Below the pieces are notes generated by a model. It saw only the letters and a program-made list of their open reading frames with translations, searched no databases and was not told the DNA's origin. From Corallium rubrum (lineage: Eukaryota; Cnidaria; Anthozoa; Scleralcyonacea; Coralliidae), in NCBI GenBank assembly GCA_964035015.1, contig OZ035997.1, positions 18,941,866-19,005,865 of the forward strand: a stretch of 64,000 nucleotides of DNA, written 5' to 3'. This document shows positions 21,835-33,400 of this stretch, piece by piece (positions within the stretch are counted from its first letter, which is position 1; every line of letters begins with the position of its first letter). Made by a program: the position numbers and the translations under genes.

Positions 21835-22334
21835 ATTTAATGTTGTCTTATTTTTTAAAGATAAGTACCGAATAAACGCCGCGGCGTTTATTAAATTTTT
21901 GGCACTTCAGATGCGGCGTTTATTCGAGGGCGGCGTTTAATAATATTTTTGCTTGTCCCTGCGGCGTTTATTCGAGGGCGGCGTTTATTCGAGGGAGGCG
22001 TTTATTCGAATAATTACGGTATACGCACCTCTGTGAAGTTAATTAATTGATTCTTTATTCAGGTAAACCAGTACATTTTTCATAATCAAGTTTATTTTAG
22101 TCCATAAAAATTATTTTTTGCGTACGTACGAAATAACGGTTTAGCCCCCCTCCCCTTTGTACGCTAATGTATGAGATATCCATACCCCCTCCCCCCTCCC
22201 GTGCGTACCTACTAAATGGATGGCCCCTAATAAATACTTCAACAGCATTTGTAGTCTTTGTACATTTTACAAAAGAAAAAATGTTCCTTCTCCATTTTTA
22301 TCGGACATTACATATTTTCAAACTTCGCAAAATA

Positions 22335-22735
22335 TTTCAACAGTACTGATAAAAAAAAGTTCGCAAGATATTTACATCCGTATATAATTTTTGTTACTAA
22401 TAAAAAAAAGTTCGCAAAATATGAAACTTTCGCATTTTGCGAGTTTTTGCTTCCGTATATAATTATATTTCTTACTACTAATAAAGAAAGGTTCGCAAAA
22501 TTAAATACGAAATTTTCGCATCTTGCGACTTTTCGCATCCGTATATAATTTCTGTACTACTAATAAAAAAACGTTCGCAAAATAAGAAACTTTGGCATTT
22601 TGCGAGTTTTTGCATCCATATATAATTATATTTCTTACTACTAATAAAAAAAAGTTCGCAAAATACGAAACTTTACAGATCTTGCGACTTTTTGCATCCG
22701 TATATAATCTTACTACTAATAAAAAAAGGTTTGCA
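22335..22735. repeat. ~100-bp minisatellite with internal hairpins
   Basis: Four to five imperfect units carry TACTACTAATAAAAAAAGTT, CGCAAAATACGAAACTTTCG and TTGCATCCGTATATAATT. Alternating units are more alike (with or without TATATTTCTTAC), giving a ~200-bp dimer period. CGCAAAAT and ATTTTGCG allow each unit to fold. Confidence 0.75.
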
Positions 22736-22739
22736 ACGC

Positions 22740-24110
22740 GTACTTCTATCTGTTGATATTTGAACTACAGAGTAATGGGATAAGTAAGTTCATTGGACAA
22801 TGCGAGTTAAAATATCAAACCGACATAGAAACGCAATTGTACAAAAATAGGTACGCAATACGTACATGCGTCTGCAACTTGGCTTGCAAACGAAACCCAG
22901 TAAGGTATACTAAAATATTAGAACAGAAACTGGGCCATTTAATGTGATGAAGATAAGAGTTATTACAAAATGTACCTCGTGGCTGCTGTGGTCGTATTTA
23001 GAGGTTCGTATACGATTTTTGAAAAGGCTACAAGTGATGACAAAATGTACTGGTAATAGCACATTGAGTTGAGGCTTGATCGTTCTAAGTAATATTTCGA
23101 AAGATATTGGTTCTAATTCAGTAAAAAATATTGTGTAAATGAAATTAATAAGATGATGATGTTGTTGTAGCTGTGAATTGCAACTATATGAATACATATA
23201 AATAAGGTTAAAAACGTCACTGGAATGTGAAGCTGAATATTATTGAAGTAGTGGAAGTCTGAATGTGATTGATCAGTCATAGGAAAGAAATTTGCCGCTC
23301 GAGTAGGCAGCCGGTAAGTTGGGGGAGGGAGAACCGAGAACGTTGGCCGACGTGTAGACCCCCCTACAAAAACCCGTTTCTCGTGACGTTTCTGTAGTGT
23401 TGGGGGGTCTACACCATAGTCCCAACACGTAAATAGTTTATAAATTTTCTTATATTTTTTAACACGCCTTGAGACATTGACAAAAAGAAAAATATCCAAA
23501 AACTTACAGTGAAAATCGAGAAGATCCCTTCACGTGGCCATGGTCGAACCGTAAACTAACCACAGTAGCCCAACATGAAGAAAAACTGGTAATTGATGGT
23601 AATTTGTCTGCTCTGACCAAAAAAAAAAAAACCGCGGGCGTATTTGACCACATTTTTGTCTTTATTGCCATTTTCTTTTACTATTAAATTTTCTTTATGC
23701 AAAAGTCAAAATACGATTTTAATAGTTTGTTCTCTGAGCCTTGCTTCGTTTGAATATGGCTTCCAAGCTGGTTGATCCAGCGATTTGCTGTTAGAATAGG
23801 GGTTTTTCGTTGAAGATGGAAAGGTTCGTAATCGGAGCAGCGGAAGTACGGCATTTTTATGAAGATGATCTTAAAGAAAATTGATTTCAACTCCTCGCGT
23901 CCTTTCTGTTCGACCTCACAGGATCAACTAAATGTTTTCTTTTACCTCAAGATAAGTTCAGATATTTAGCTCATACTTTTATGTTCCCTGTTTAGATAAT
24001 TTTTATTTTTTCTATGTATCTCTTCTTTCCGTATTGATTGTTTATCTTTTATAAGACTGTACAAGGGCCACTTGGAAGAATACTGTTTAAGTAAAAGTGT
24101 ATAATTTACC
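22740..24110. other. Stretch without recognisable gene
   Basis: AT-rich. A short inverted pair around 23330-23430 (TGTAGACCCCCCTACA... and GGGGGGTCTACACC) flanks CGTTTCTCGTGACGTTTCTG and may mark a small MITE. Reading frames here lack domain-like composition. Confidence 0.35.
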
Positions 24111-24118
24111 CTCGACAA

Positions 24119-24163
24119 ATTATTATTATTATTATTATCATCGTCATCATCATTATTATTTAT
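24119..24163. repeat. ATT/CAT trinucleotide microsatellite
   Basis: A run of TTATTATTATT, then CATCGTCATCATCATTATTA. It produces the Asn/Asp run in the minus-strand frame at 23966-24565, which I do not accept as a gene. 24164-25180 shows no other feature. Confidence 0.85.
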
Positions 24164-25184
24164 TGAATTTAATACTCTATTTTCAACGAAAACAGCAATT
24201 AACCCTCCTCTTTGACGAAGGATAGCAAAAAGTCTACTAGTCGTTCGCTTATTCATCTGTTTTGTTGAACCATAAATATCTTCGGGAAAAATGCGATACA
24301 CGTTCAAAAATCGCTCACGATGATCCATGGTAGACGCAAGCAGAATATAGTGGATTTGAAGACTGAACAAAAAAACATATTTGTTTTGACAACGGTAATT
24401 TTTGAAGACGCTTGAACTGTTATCTCTACGTATCTTTTTCCAATTATGTGATTTAATATTGTGTAGTTCTGGGAGAACGTTATTTTCAGCCATTGATTGT
24501 AGCGAAATTCGAATGGCAAATAAACTAAGAAATGCAAAAATATCTCGAAAACTATACGTTCGCATTTAATACTTTCAGACCGCGATTTTATTAATTTCTG
24601 GTTGGCACTTGAACTTCCAAGTCTGTAATTCATTTGGTAAAAAATGCGCAAAGTGGATTAATTATTTGACATTGAAAATGACATTTTGCTTATTTACTTT
24701 TCAATTTTCACGAGCGGGAAATGGGTCCCGAGCGTTTCACGAACCCACGCGAAATCCACGCATTCTTGATTTCGCGCATGTGCAGACAAATTATTGCCCA
24801 CCTATTTAACATGCGTCAAATTTGTCTATATACGTTTTAAACTTTTCAAGAAAAATTAATGAAGTACAATTTCGAAGTGTTTAGTTTAATACCGATGCAA
24901 AAAGTTAAAGTTCATAACGTAAAAGATATAATCACAGGCAGCCCAATTTCAGGTTGTATGCAGCATGCCCTGCGGGCGCGTATTTCAACGGAAATTTCAA
25001 AATACAATTATGGTTTCAAATATCATTGAATTTTAATGATAAACGAAGCATAATTTCCATTCGAAATCATTGAAATAATTAAACGAATTAGAATCACCTT
25101 GCCTGTTATCTGTTTAGACTGTCTGATATTTCGATGTCTGAGGGGAAATTTGTTCGAGTCGTGTTTGCTCTCGCTATTTCCCCT

Positions 25185-25300
25185 ATAAAGGTGCTGTTAC
25201 ACGATGCGATTTTTCTTGCAACTTGCAACAAATTTACTCACAAGTTGCAGGAAGGGTGTTACACGTTCAGCAACTTGCGATTTTTGCGGATACTGGTTGT
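25185..25300. mobile_element. Degraded MITE with CAACTTGC words
   Basis: GTGCTGTTACACGATGCGAT and GGTGTTACACGTTCAGCAAC flank several CAACTTGC and GCAAGTTG words arranged as inverted pairs. It looks like a small dispersed repeat; its ends are not defined. Confidence 0.4.
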
Positions 25301-25360
25301 TAAACCATATCCGCTATGTCATGAGCTTGGTTGTTCTTGACTATGTGTGTGTGTAGAGCA

Positions 25361-25480
25361 CTGACCTATATATATAACTGGACTGCGGGTGCTGGCCAAA
25401 AATGTGTCCCCATTTTCACTTTCAAAATGGCGGCATTTATCATTTATGGGTCCTTCTGCTAATGGTAGCGACCACTGACA
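25361..25480. repeat. Dispersed repeat, inverted copy of 41110-41250
   Basis: Blocks TATATAACTGGACTGCGGG and TGTCCCCATTTTCACTTTCA and the following AAAATGGCGGCATTTATC match the reverse complement of 41130-41250. The two copies lie on either side of the giant element at 26707-40656, facing each other. Confidence 0.65.
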
Positions 25481-25544
25481 TGTACTTATCGTAGGAAAAA
25501 AGAATATTTTTGTAAATACAAAGCGATTTTCTTACTTTATTACT

Positions 25545-26310
25545 CGGGCTACCTGTGGTAGCCGAGTCTAGGTTTCGCGATTCTTATTTTTATTATTTTT
25601 ATTTTTTTGCGACGCGTTATTAGTCCTCCGCGCGGCCGCTGGCGATATTGACCAATAAACTTTGCGAAACTGAGGCATGTGACTAACTGACCATATGCAT
25701 GTGACCAGTGCCTTCTTTCTTTTCGACTGAGTGAGTGAGCTTTCTTGTCTCGGATGTGTTTTGTTTGTTCACAGACATAGTTATTGGGGCAGTAATGTCG
25801 CTGGCAAGTATCTTAATATTATTATATACACTTACAATCGCACACGCCGTTCATTAAGTGAACTTGCAAGTGACACTTTCTAAGTAAACATGAAGCTGTG
25901 TAATGAGGCGAAGAGAAATAATACTTTCTTTCTTTGCTTTCCTGATGTCTGATCACTCGTCTCGGATGTGTTCTGTGTGTTCACAGACATAGTTATTGGT
26001 CAGTAATGTCGGTGGCAAGTATCTTGAATATTATATACACTTACAATCGCACACGCCGTTGATAGTTGTGTTGATATTTAATACCTGAAGAGACTCGACA
26101 TAAGAACGCTGACATGTGTGGAAATATGTTAATAAATACAGGCAATCGTGTTTTGTTATTGCAAATTGTGTTTTCTATCGGAGAATTGGATTGCGTTTTG
26201 ACTTTTGTCTGTGACCAATGTGTTTAATAGACTTTAGACCTTAGCACTGCATAGCACTGTGATTTTGCAGTAGCCCGAGTGAACGCCTGACCAGGCGTCT
26301 TGTTAATAAA
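25545..26310. repeat. Dispersed element with internal ~110-bp direct duplication
   Basis: The ends carry ACTCGGGCTACCTGTGGTAG and GTAGCCCGAGTGAACGCCTG, which are inverted with respect to each other over AGCCCGAGT. Inside, the segment from CTCGGATGTGTT to CGCACACGCCGTT occurs twice (about 25748-25850 and 25960-26060). A piece of the right end recurs at 29230-29260. Confidence 0.55.
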
Positions 26311-27034
26311 TCGTTCCTATGCGAGGGCTTCCCCAGAGGTGAATAAAATCGTCTGGCGTTATTAGCCAGAACAAAATACTAAAGACGAAAGAGCAATAAA
26401 TTCGAACAGGAAAGAGTTAATGCATGCAGGTTGGTCATTGTCGTTAATTTCTTGTGGAACGACTCAAGAGGCCTGCTGGATTATTTGTCTGACCAAATCA
26501 CCAAATAGGAATATCGCCTCCCATGTACGCCTCGCTTCTTTACGATTTTCTCGTGATCTTCTAGATTTCCATGACCATGTGTATTTTGACAGTCTTGTTT
26601 ATTTTATTGCCATGCAAGTGTTCGTGCAGTACCGCCGCCCGGCACGTCTTTAATTCATAGTTCAGAACTACAATAAGACTCTTATCATGAAAACATCATT
26701 TCCGGGAACCCCGTGAAGTTAGCTGCCAATTCACTGTCAATTAAATTAAGATAGCTGCCAATTCAATTTCGCGATGACGCTTCCAGGGGGGAGCGCTCGA
26801 GCAGCAGTCGGCTTCGCAGAATAATCGGTTTCGCCGGTCTTTTAACTTGTTCAATCCAACTTTAACAAAAAATAATAACTCACAATCGATAATTTAAGAC
26901 ATTTACGTGCATATAAACAATACTTCTTCAAGTAAACTTATGTTTTAAGATTGCTAGACTTTAATATATTCTCCTTCGAATTAATAACAAACTATTAGTC
27001 TGACAGCCGAGCAGTAATTTGTCGCTACAATGTT

Positions 27035-28500
27035 TTCTGATAGGTAGATGGGAAATCCGAAAACAGCGTTAGATTCCCCGTAAAACTCTGCATCGATCAG
27101 TATGAAGCTCACCTTTACAATTTTAAATTGATTGATTTGACTCAAGTCCAAACGCAATTTTTCTGTTTACGCGCGTTAAAGTGCATGACGTATCAAAATA
27201 TAATGTTACACAGTCTTTTCAAGCTACAAAATTTTCTGATCAGTAGATGGGAAATCCGAAAACAGCGTTGGATTCCCCGTAAAATTCTGCATCGATCAGT
27301 ATGAAGCTCACCTTTACAATTTTAAATTGATTGATTTGACTCAAGTCCAAAGACAATTTTTCTGTTTACGGGCGTTAAAGTGAATGACGTATCTAAATAT
27401 AGTGCTACATAGTCTTTTCAGGCTACAAAATTTTCTGATCGGTAGATGGGAAATCCGAAAACAGCGTTGAATTCCCCGTAAAATTCTGCATCGATCAGTA
27501 TGAAGCTCACCTTTACAATTTTAAATTGATTGATTTGACTCACGTCCAAACACAATTTTACTGTTTACGCGCGTTAAAGTGCATGACGTATCAAAATATA
27601 GTGCGACACAGTCTTTTCACGCTACAAAATTTTCTGATCAGTAGATGGGAAATCCGAAAACAGCGTTAGATTCCCCGTAAAATTCGGCATCGATCAGTAT
27701 GAACCTCACCTTTACAATTTAAAATTGATTGATTTGACTCAAGTCCAAAGACAATTTTTCTGTTTACGCGCGTTAAAGTGCATGACGTATCAAAATATAG
27801 TGTTACACAGTCTTTTCACGCTACAAAATTTTCTGATCGGTAGATGGGAAATCCGAAAACAGCGTTGCATTCCCCGTAAAATTCTGCATCGACCAGTATG
27901 AACCTCACCTTTACAATTTTAAATTGATTGATTTGACTCAAGTCCAAAGACAATTTTTCTGTTTACGGGCGTTAAAGTGAATGACGTATCTAAATATAGT
28001 GCTACATAGTCTTTTCAGGCTACAAAATTTTCTGATCAGTAGATGGGAAATCCGAAAACAGCGTTGGATTCCCCGTAAAATTCTGCATCGATCAGTATGA
28101 ACCTCACCTTTACAATTTTAAATTGGTTGATTTGACTCAAGTCCAAAGACAATTTTTCTGTTTACGGGCGTTAAAGTGAATGACGTATCTAAATATAGTG
28201 CTACATAGTCTTTTCAGGCTACAAAATTTTCTGATCAGTAGATGGGAAATCCGAAAACAGCGTTGGATTCCCCGTAAAATTCTGCATCGATCAGTATGAA
28301 CCTCACCTTTACAATTTTAAATTGCTTGATTTGACTCAAGTCCAAAGACAATTTTTCTGTTTACGGGCGTTAAAGTGAATGACGTATCTAAATATAGTGC
28401 TACTCAGTCTTTTTAAGCTACAGAATGTTCTGATCGGTAGATGGGAAATGCGAAAAGACCGTTGAATTTCCGATAAATTTCTGCATCTGCCAGTATGAAA
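27035..28500 (-). repeat. Satellite array of element 2, left block (~198 bp, 7-8 units)
   Basis: The word GATGGGAAATCCGAAAACAG recurs near 27047, 27248, 27446, 27644, 27844, 28042 and 28241, with a diverged last unit near 28440. Units carry TTGACTCAAGTCC (AP-1-like TGACTCA), GCATGACGTATC and GCGCGTTAAA or its variant GGGCGTTAAA. Confidence 0.95.
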
Positions 28501-30485
28501 ATCTCCTTGTGATGACCAATGACCAATGAACACACGCATAGCAAACGGGGTATTATAACCTTTTGTTTCAAAATATTTTTCTATAAAACTATATTCTAGA
28601 TCTATGTCGCTTGAATTCTGCACTGTACTTTGTATTGTTTCGTATTAAAATCGCTTCAGATTGTCTCTGAGTATTTTTTACTTTTTAATAAACGATTATG
28701 TGCACCCTGTTGGCCTTGCACTGTTCCGTGCATAGGCCACAACTCAGCCACGAAATAGCCTATGCATACTTACAGGCTAGGCCAAGCGGCCATCAGAGGC
28801 CGTGGAAGCGGTGGACATTGGGGGCATATGCCCCCCCCCCCGTTTCTCAAAATTGGAAAATGTGCCCTTTTTCTCAAATAAAAATTCGCTTTTTATAAAT
28901 GTTGCATGTGGTGGTTAAATTTAACTGCGGTATATTGTCTATCCCGGGAAGAATTAATGTACCCTTTTCATAGAAGTATGACATTGCTATTTGCTGTATA
29001 GAAAAGAGTTACTGCCCCGCGTTTGTCTGAGCGTTGACGTAAAAGAGTTATTTGTAAAATATGATATAATGTAAATTTCCAGCACATTGGGGCTAATTGA
29101 AGTATTCTATTTCGAAAAGAAATGCCTCTGACCAAGAAATTATGCAATTATTTTGAAAATAACCAAGGTGCCCCTTTTTGGCGGTGCCCCCCTCCCACTT
29201 CTCAGGCGGCCTCCCATTAATCAGTACAGCTCGAGTGAACGCCTGAGCAGGTGTCTTGTTTTTCATATTTTTTACTGAAACCTTGCCCGTTATTTTCTCA
29301 TGGTTATCAGATTGTACTGGTTTTATTTTAGTTCGATTATCACTTATATATAGTTTTCGAGCTATTAATTTTAATACGTTGATTTTTCTATCATTGTTAA
29401 ACAGAAACGATTTCAAAATCTGAAATAAGATCATTTTCACTACGTCCATGCATGTAAAAAGAATATTATTTTACAATCATACAGAGCGTAAATTATTGTT
29501 TTCTTTTTTGTTCAATGAGCTTTGAAATTATATATTGAAACCATTACTGGTCGCTTTAGTCTTTGGGAGTATCATTTGTTTTTGCTGTGTATATGGGACG
29601 ACTGGAGCATGATACAAGTTTTTTTTATTGATTGAATATTTTCGAATAAAGATTTGTTTTTTTTGCTTTATCTTGACAGTCCGATTTTACTGCACTATAT
29701 TTACTTCGGTTTGATGACAGAAGCCATTTATGAGAACTACATGAGACGGGGGCGTTATAATATTTTAAGAAAAACTAATCGGATGCTTATTTGAAAGAGA
29801 GGGTATGTGATTTTGTCATGATTTCTTGATTTTTCTCTCGATTTTTTTATTCGATATTTAATTTGTGATTTTTTTGTTATTTTCTGAAGATTTACGTGAT
29901 TTAAATCAGTGATTGGCCCATCGTGTAAAAGCGTGTGAGGAGTTTGTTGCGTTGATGTATTTCTATAGTTAAATATACTGTCTTGATATGTAATAAAGAA
30001 TTTTTTTTTGTTATAAATTTTGTTTTTTGGCATGGTTTGTATTTATTGTAAAAACTATTCTTCCCTGTCAAATAAAATTGTTTTACCTGATATTTAATTA
30101 GTTGCCCATCGTTGCTTGTTTTTATCATTAGCTATAGGTAGAATAAATGCTAAGGAAGTGTGTCGTGTCGAGAAAATTTTATTCGTCTCGGTAAAAATCG
30201 GAATGTCAAATAATATGGGAACAATAGCATATTAAACACCTTAATTTTGCGGAATAGTGGTACAACTCTGAAATATTTTATTAAAATATCGATATTTCGA
30301 AATATTTAAAAAAAAATTTAATCGGAAAAAAACAACATTGCACAGATTTGCAATACGCGTAAATCAATGGTTGGTTTGTCCTTCTGCGGAAGCCGCTAGA
30401 TGCAGTTTGTGTGGTATACAATACAAAAACAAATATTTGAATAATTTGATCCGGAACATTGTTTCCATTACTTGGGGGTGTTGCT
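28500..30485. other. Central spacer of element 2
   Basis: AT-rich unique sequence with GC-rich repeat fragments. One at 28780-28850 is a poly-C stretch with GGGGGCATATGCCCCC. Another at 29165-29260 (CGGTGCCCCCCTCCCACTTC and the GAGTGAACGCCTGAGCAGG end) is also found at 26280-26310. No open frame here resembles a known transposase. Confidence 0.5.
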
Positions 30486-33400
30486 AAATTTCAAGCTTCA
30501 TACTGATCGATGCATAATTTTACGGGGAATCTAACGCTGTTTTCGGATTTTCCATCTACCGATCAGAAAATTTTGTAGCGTGAAAAGACTGTGTCGCACT
30601 ATATTTTGATACGTCATGCACTTTAACGCGCGTAAACAGTAAAATTGTGTTTGGACGTGAGTCAAATCAATCAATTTAAAATTGTAAAGGTGAGCTTCAT
30701 ACTGATCGATGCAGAATTTTACGGGGAATCTAACGCTGTTTTCGGATTTCCCATCTACTGATCAGAAAATTTTGTAGCGTGAAAAGACTGTGTCGCACTA
30801 TATTTTGATACGTCATGCACTTTAACGCGCGTAAACAGTAAAATTGTGTTTGGACGTGAGTCAAATCAATCAATTAAAAATTGTAAAGGTAAGCTTCACA
30901 CTGAACGATACAGAATTTTACGGGAAATCTAACGCTGTTTTCGGATTTCCCATCTACTGATCAGAAAATTTTGTAGCGTGAAAAGACTGTGTCGCACTAT
31001 ATTTTGATACGTCATGCACTTTAACGCGCGTAAACAGTAAAATTGTGTTTGGACGTGAGTCAAATCAATCAAATTAAAATTGTAAAGGTGAGCTTCATAC
31101 TGATCGATGCAGAATTTTACGGGGAATCCAACGCTGTTTTCGGATTTCCCATCTACCGATCAAAAAATTTTGTAGCTTGAAAAGACTGTGTAACACCATA
31201 TTTTGATACGTCATGCACTTTAAAGCGCGTAAACAGAAAAATTGCGTTTGGACTTGAGTCAAATCAATCAATTTAAAATTGTAAAGGTAAGCTTCACACT
31301 GATCGATGCAGAATTTTACGGGGAATCTAACGCTGTTTTCGGATTTCCCATCTACTGATCAGAAAATTTTGTAGCGTGAAAAGACTGTGTCGCACTATAT
31401 TTTGATACGTCATGCACTTTAACGCGCGTAAACAGTAAAATTGTGTTTGGACGTGAGTCAAATCAATCAATTTAAAATTGTAAAGGTAAGCTTCAAACTG
31501 ATCGATGCAGAATTTTACGGGGAATCTAACGCTGTTTACGGATTTCCCATCTGCTAATCAGAAAATTTTGTAGCGTGAAAAGACTGTGTCGCACTATATT
31601 TTGATACGTCATGCACTTTAACGCGCGTAAACAGTAAAATTGTGTTTGGACGTGAGTCAAATCAATCAATTTAAAATTGTAAAGGTAAGCTTCACACTGA
31701 ACGATGCAGAATTTTACGGGAAATCTAACGCTGTTTTCGGATTTCCCATCTACCAATCAGAAAATTTTGTAGCGTGAAAAGACTGTGTCGCACTATGTTT
31801 TGATACGTCATGCACTTTAACGCGCGTAAACAGTAAAATTGTGTTTGGACGTGAGTCAAATCAATCAATTTAAAATTGTAAAGGTAAGCTTCACACTGAT
31901 CGATGCAGAATTTTACGGGGAATCTAACGCTGTTTTCGGATTTCCCATCTACTGATCAGAAAATTTTGTAGCGTGAAAAGACTGTGTCGCACTATATTTT
32001 GATACGTCATGCACTTTAACGCGCGTAAACAGTAAAATTGTGTTTGGACGTGAGTCAAATCAATCAATTTAAAATTGTAAAGGTGAGCTTCATACTGATC
32101 GATGCAGAATTTTACGGGGAATCCAACGCTGTTTTCGGATTTCCCATCTACCGATCAAAAAATTTTGTAGCTTGAAAAGACTGTGTAACACCATATTTTG
32201 ATACGTCATGCACTTTAACGCGCGTAAACAGTAAAATTGTGTTTGGACGTGAGTCAAATCAATCAATTTAAAATTGTAAAGGTAAGCTTCATACTGATCG
32301 ATGCAGAATTTTACGGGGAATCTAACGCTGTTTTCGGATTTCCCATCTACTGATCAGAAAATTTTGTAGCGTGAAAAGACTGTGTCGCACTATATTTTGA
32401 TACGTCATGCACTTTAACGCGCGTAAACAGTAAAATTGTGTTTGGACGTGAGTCAAATCAATCAATTTAAAATTGTAAAGGTGAGCTTCATACTGATCGA
32501 TGCAGAATTTTACGGGGAATCCAACGCTGTTTTCGGATTTCCCATCTACCGATCAAAAAATTTTGTAGCTTGAAAAGACTGTGTAACACCATATTTTGAT
32601 ACGTCATGCACTTTAAAGCGCGTAAACAGAAAAATTGCGTTTGGACTTGAGTCAAATCAATCAATTTAAAATTGTAAAGGTAAGCTTCACACTGATCGAT
32701 GCAGAATTTTACGTGGAATCTAACGCTGTTTTCGGATTTCCCATCTACTGATCAGAAAATTTTGTAGCGTGAAAAGACTGTGTCGCACTATATTTTGATA
32801 CGTCATGCACTTTAACGCGCGTAAACAGTAAAATTGTGTTTGGACGTGAGTCAAATCAATCAATTTAAAATTGTAAAGGTAAGCTTCACACTTATCGATG
32901 CAGAATTTTACGGGGAATCTAACGCTGTTTTCGGATTTCCCATCTACTGATCAGAAAATTTTGTAGCGTGAAAAGACTGTGTCGCACTATATTTTGATAC
33001 GTCATGCACTTTAACGCGCGTAAACAGTAAAATTGTGTTTGGACGTGAGTCAAATCAATCAATTTAAAATTGTAAAGGTGAGCCCCATACTGATCGATGC
33101 AGAATTTTACGGGGAATCCAACGCTGTTTTCGGATTTCCCATCTACCGATCAAAACATTTTGTAGCTTGAAAAGACTGTGTAACACTATATTTTGATACG
33201 TCATGCACTTTAAAGCGCGTAAACAGAAAAATTGCGTTTGGACTTGAGTCAAATCAATCAGTTTAAAATTGTAAAGGTAAGCTTCACACTGATCGATGCA
33301 GAATTTTACGGGGAATCTAACGCTGTTTTCGGATTTCCCATCTACTGATCAGAAAATTTTGTAGCGTGAAAAGACTGTGTAACACTATATTTTGATACGT

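Larger units (their letters stand above)
19463..22019. mobile_element. Apparently intact pogo/Tigger-type element with two divergent genes, 2.56 kb
   Basis: It starts CCGTAATTATTCGAATAAAC and ends with the reverse complement. It is flanked by TA on both sides (19461-19462, 22020-22021), the target of the Tc1/mariner/pogo group. Inside each end are iterated 17-bp units GGCGTTTATTCGAGGGC: four tandem copies at about 19519-19580, and copies at about 21915-22010. They are probably transposase-binding repeats. It carries a full-length transposase on the minus strand and a second open gene on the plus strand. Both frames are free of stops, which suggests recent activity. Confidence 0.85.
19109..22227. 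mobile_element. PIF/Harbinger-like MITE, TSD TAA, split by the pogo element
   Basis: The ends are GGGGCCATCCATTTAGTACG at the left and its near-exact reverse complement at the right, flanked by TAA at 19106-19108 and 22228-22230. Without the pogo insertion it would be about 560 bp. It has pyrimidine-rich arms with poly-C and TTTGTACGC words. The target size fits PIF/Harbinger, but no transposase is present. Confidence 0.65.

Noticed and set aside
23966..24565. 199-residue frame with Asn/Asp run
   Set aside because: It crosses a trinucleotide microsatellite, has no recognisable domain and no supporting splice or promoter pattern.
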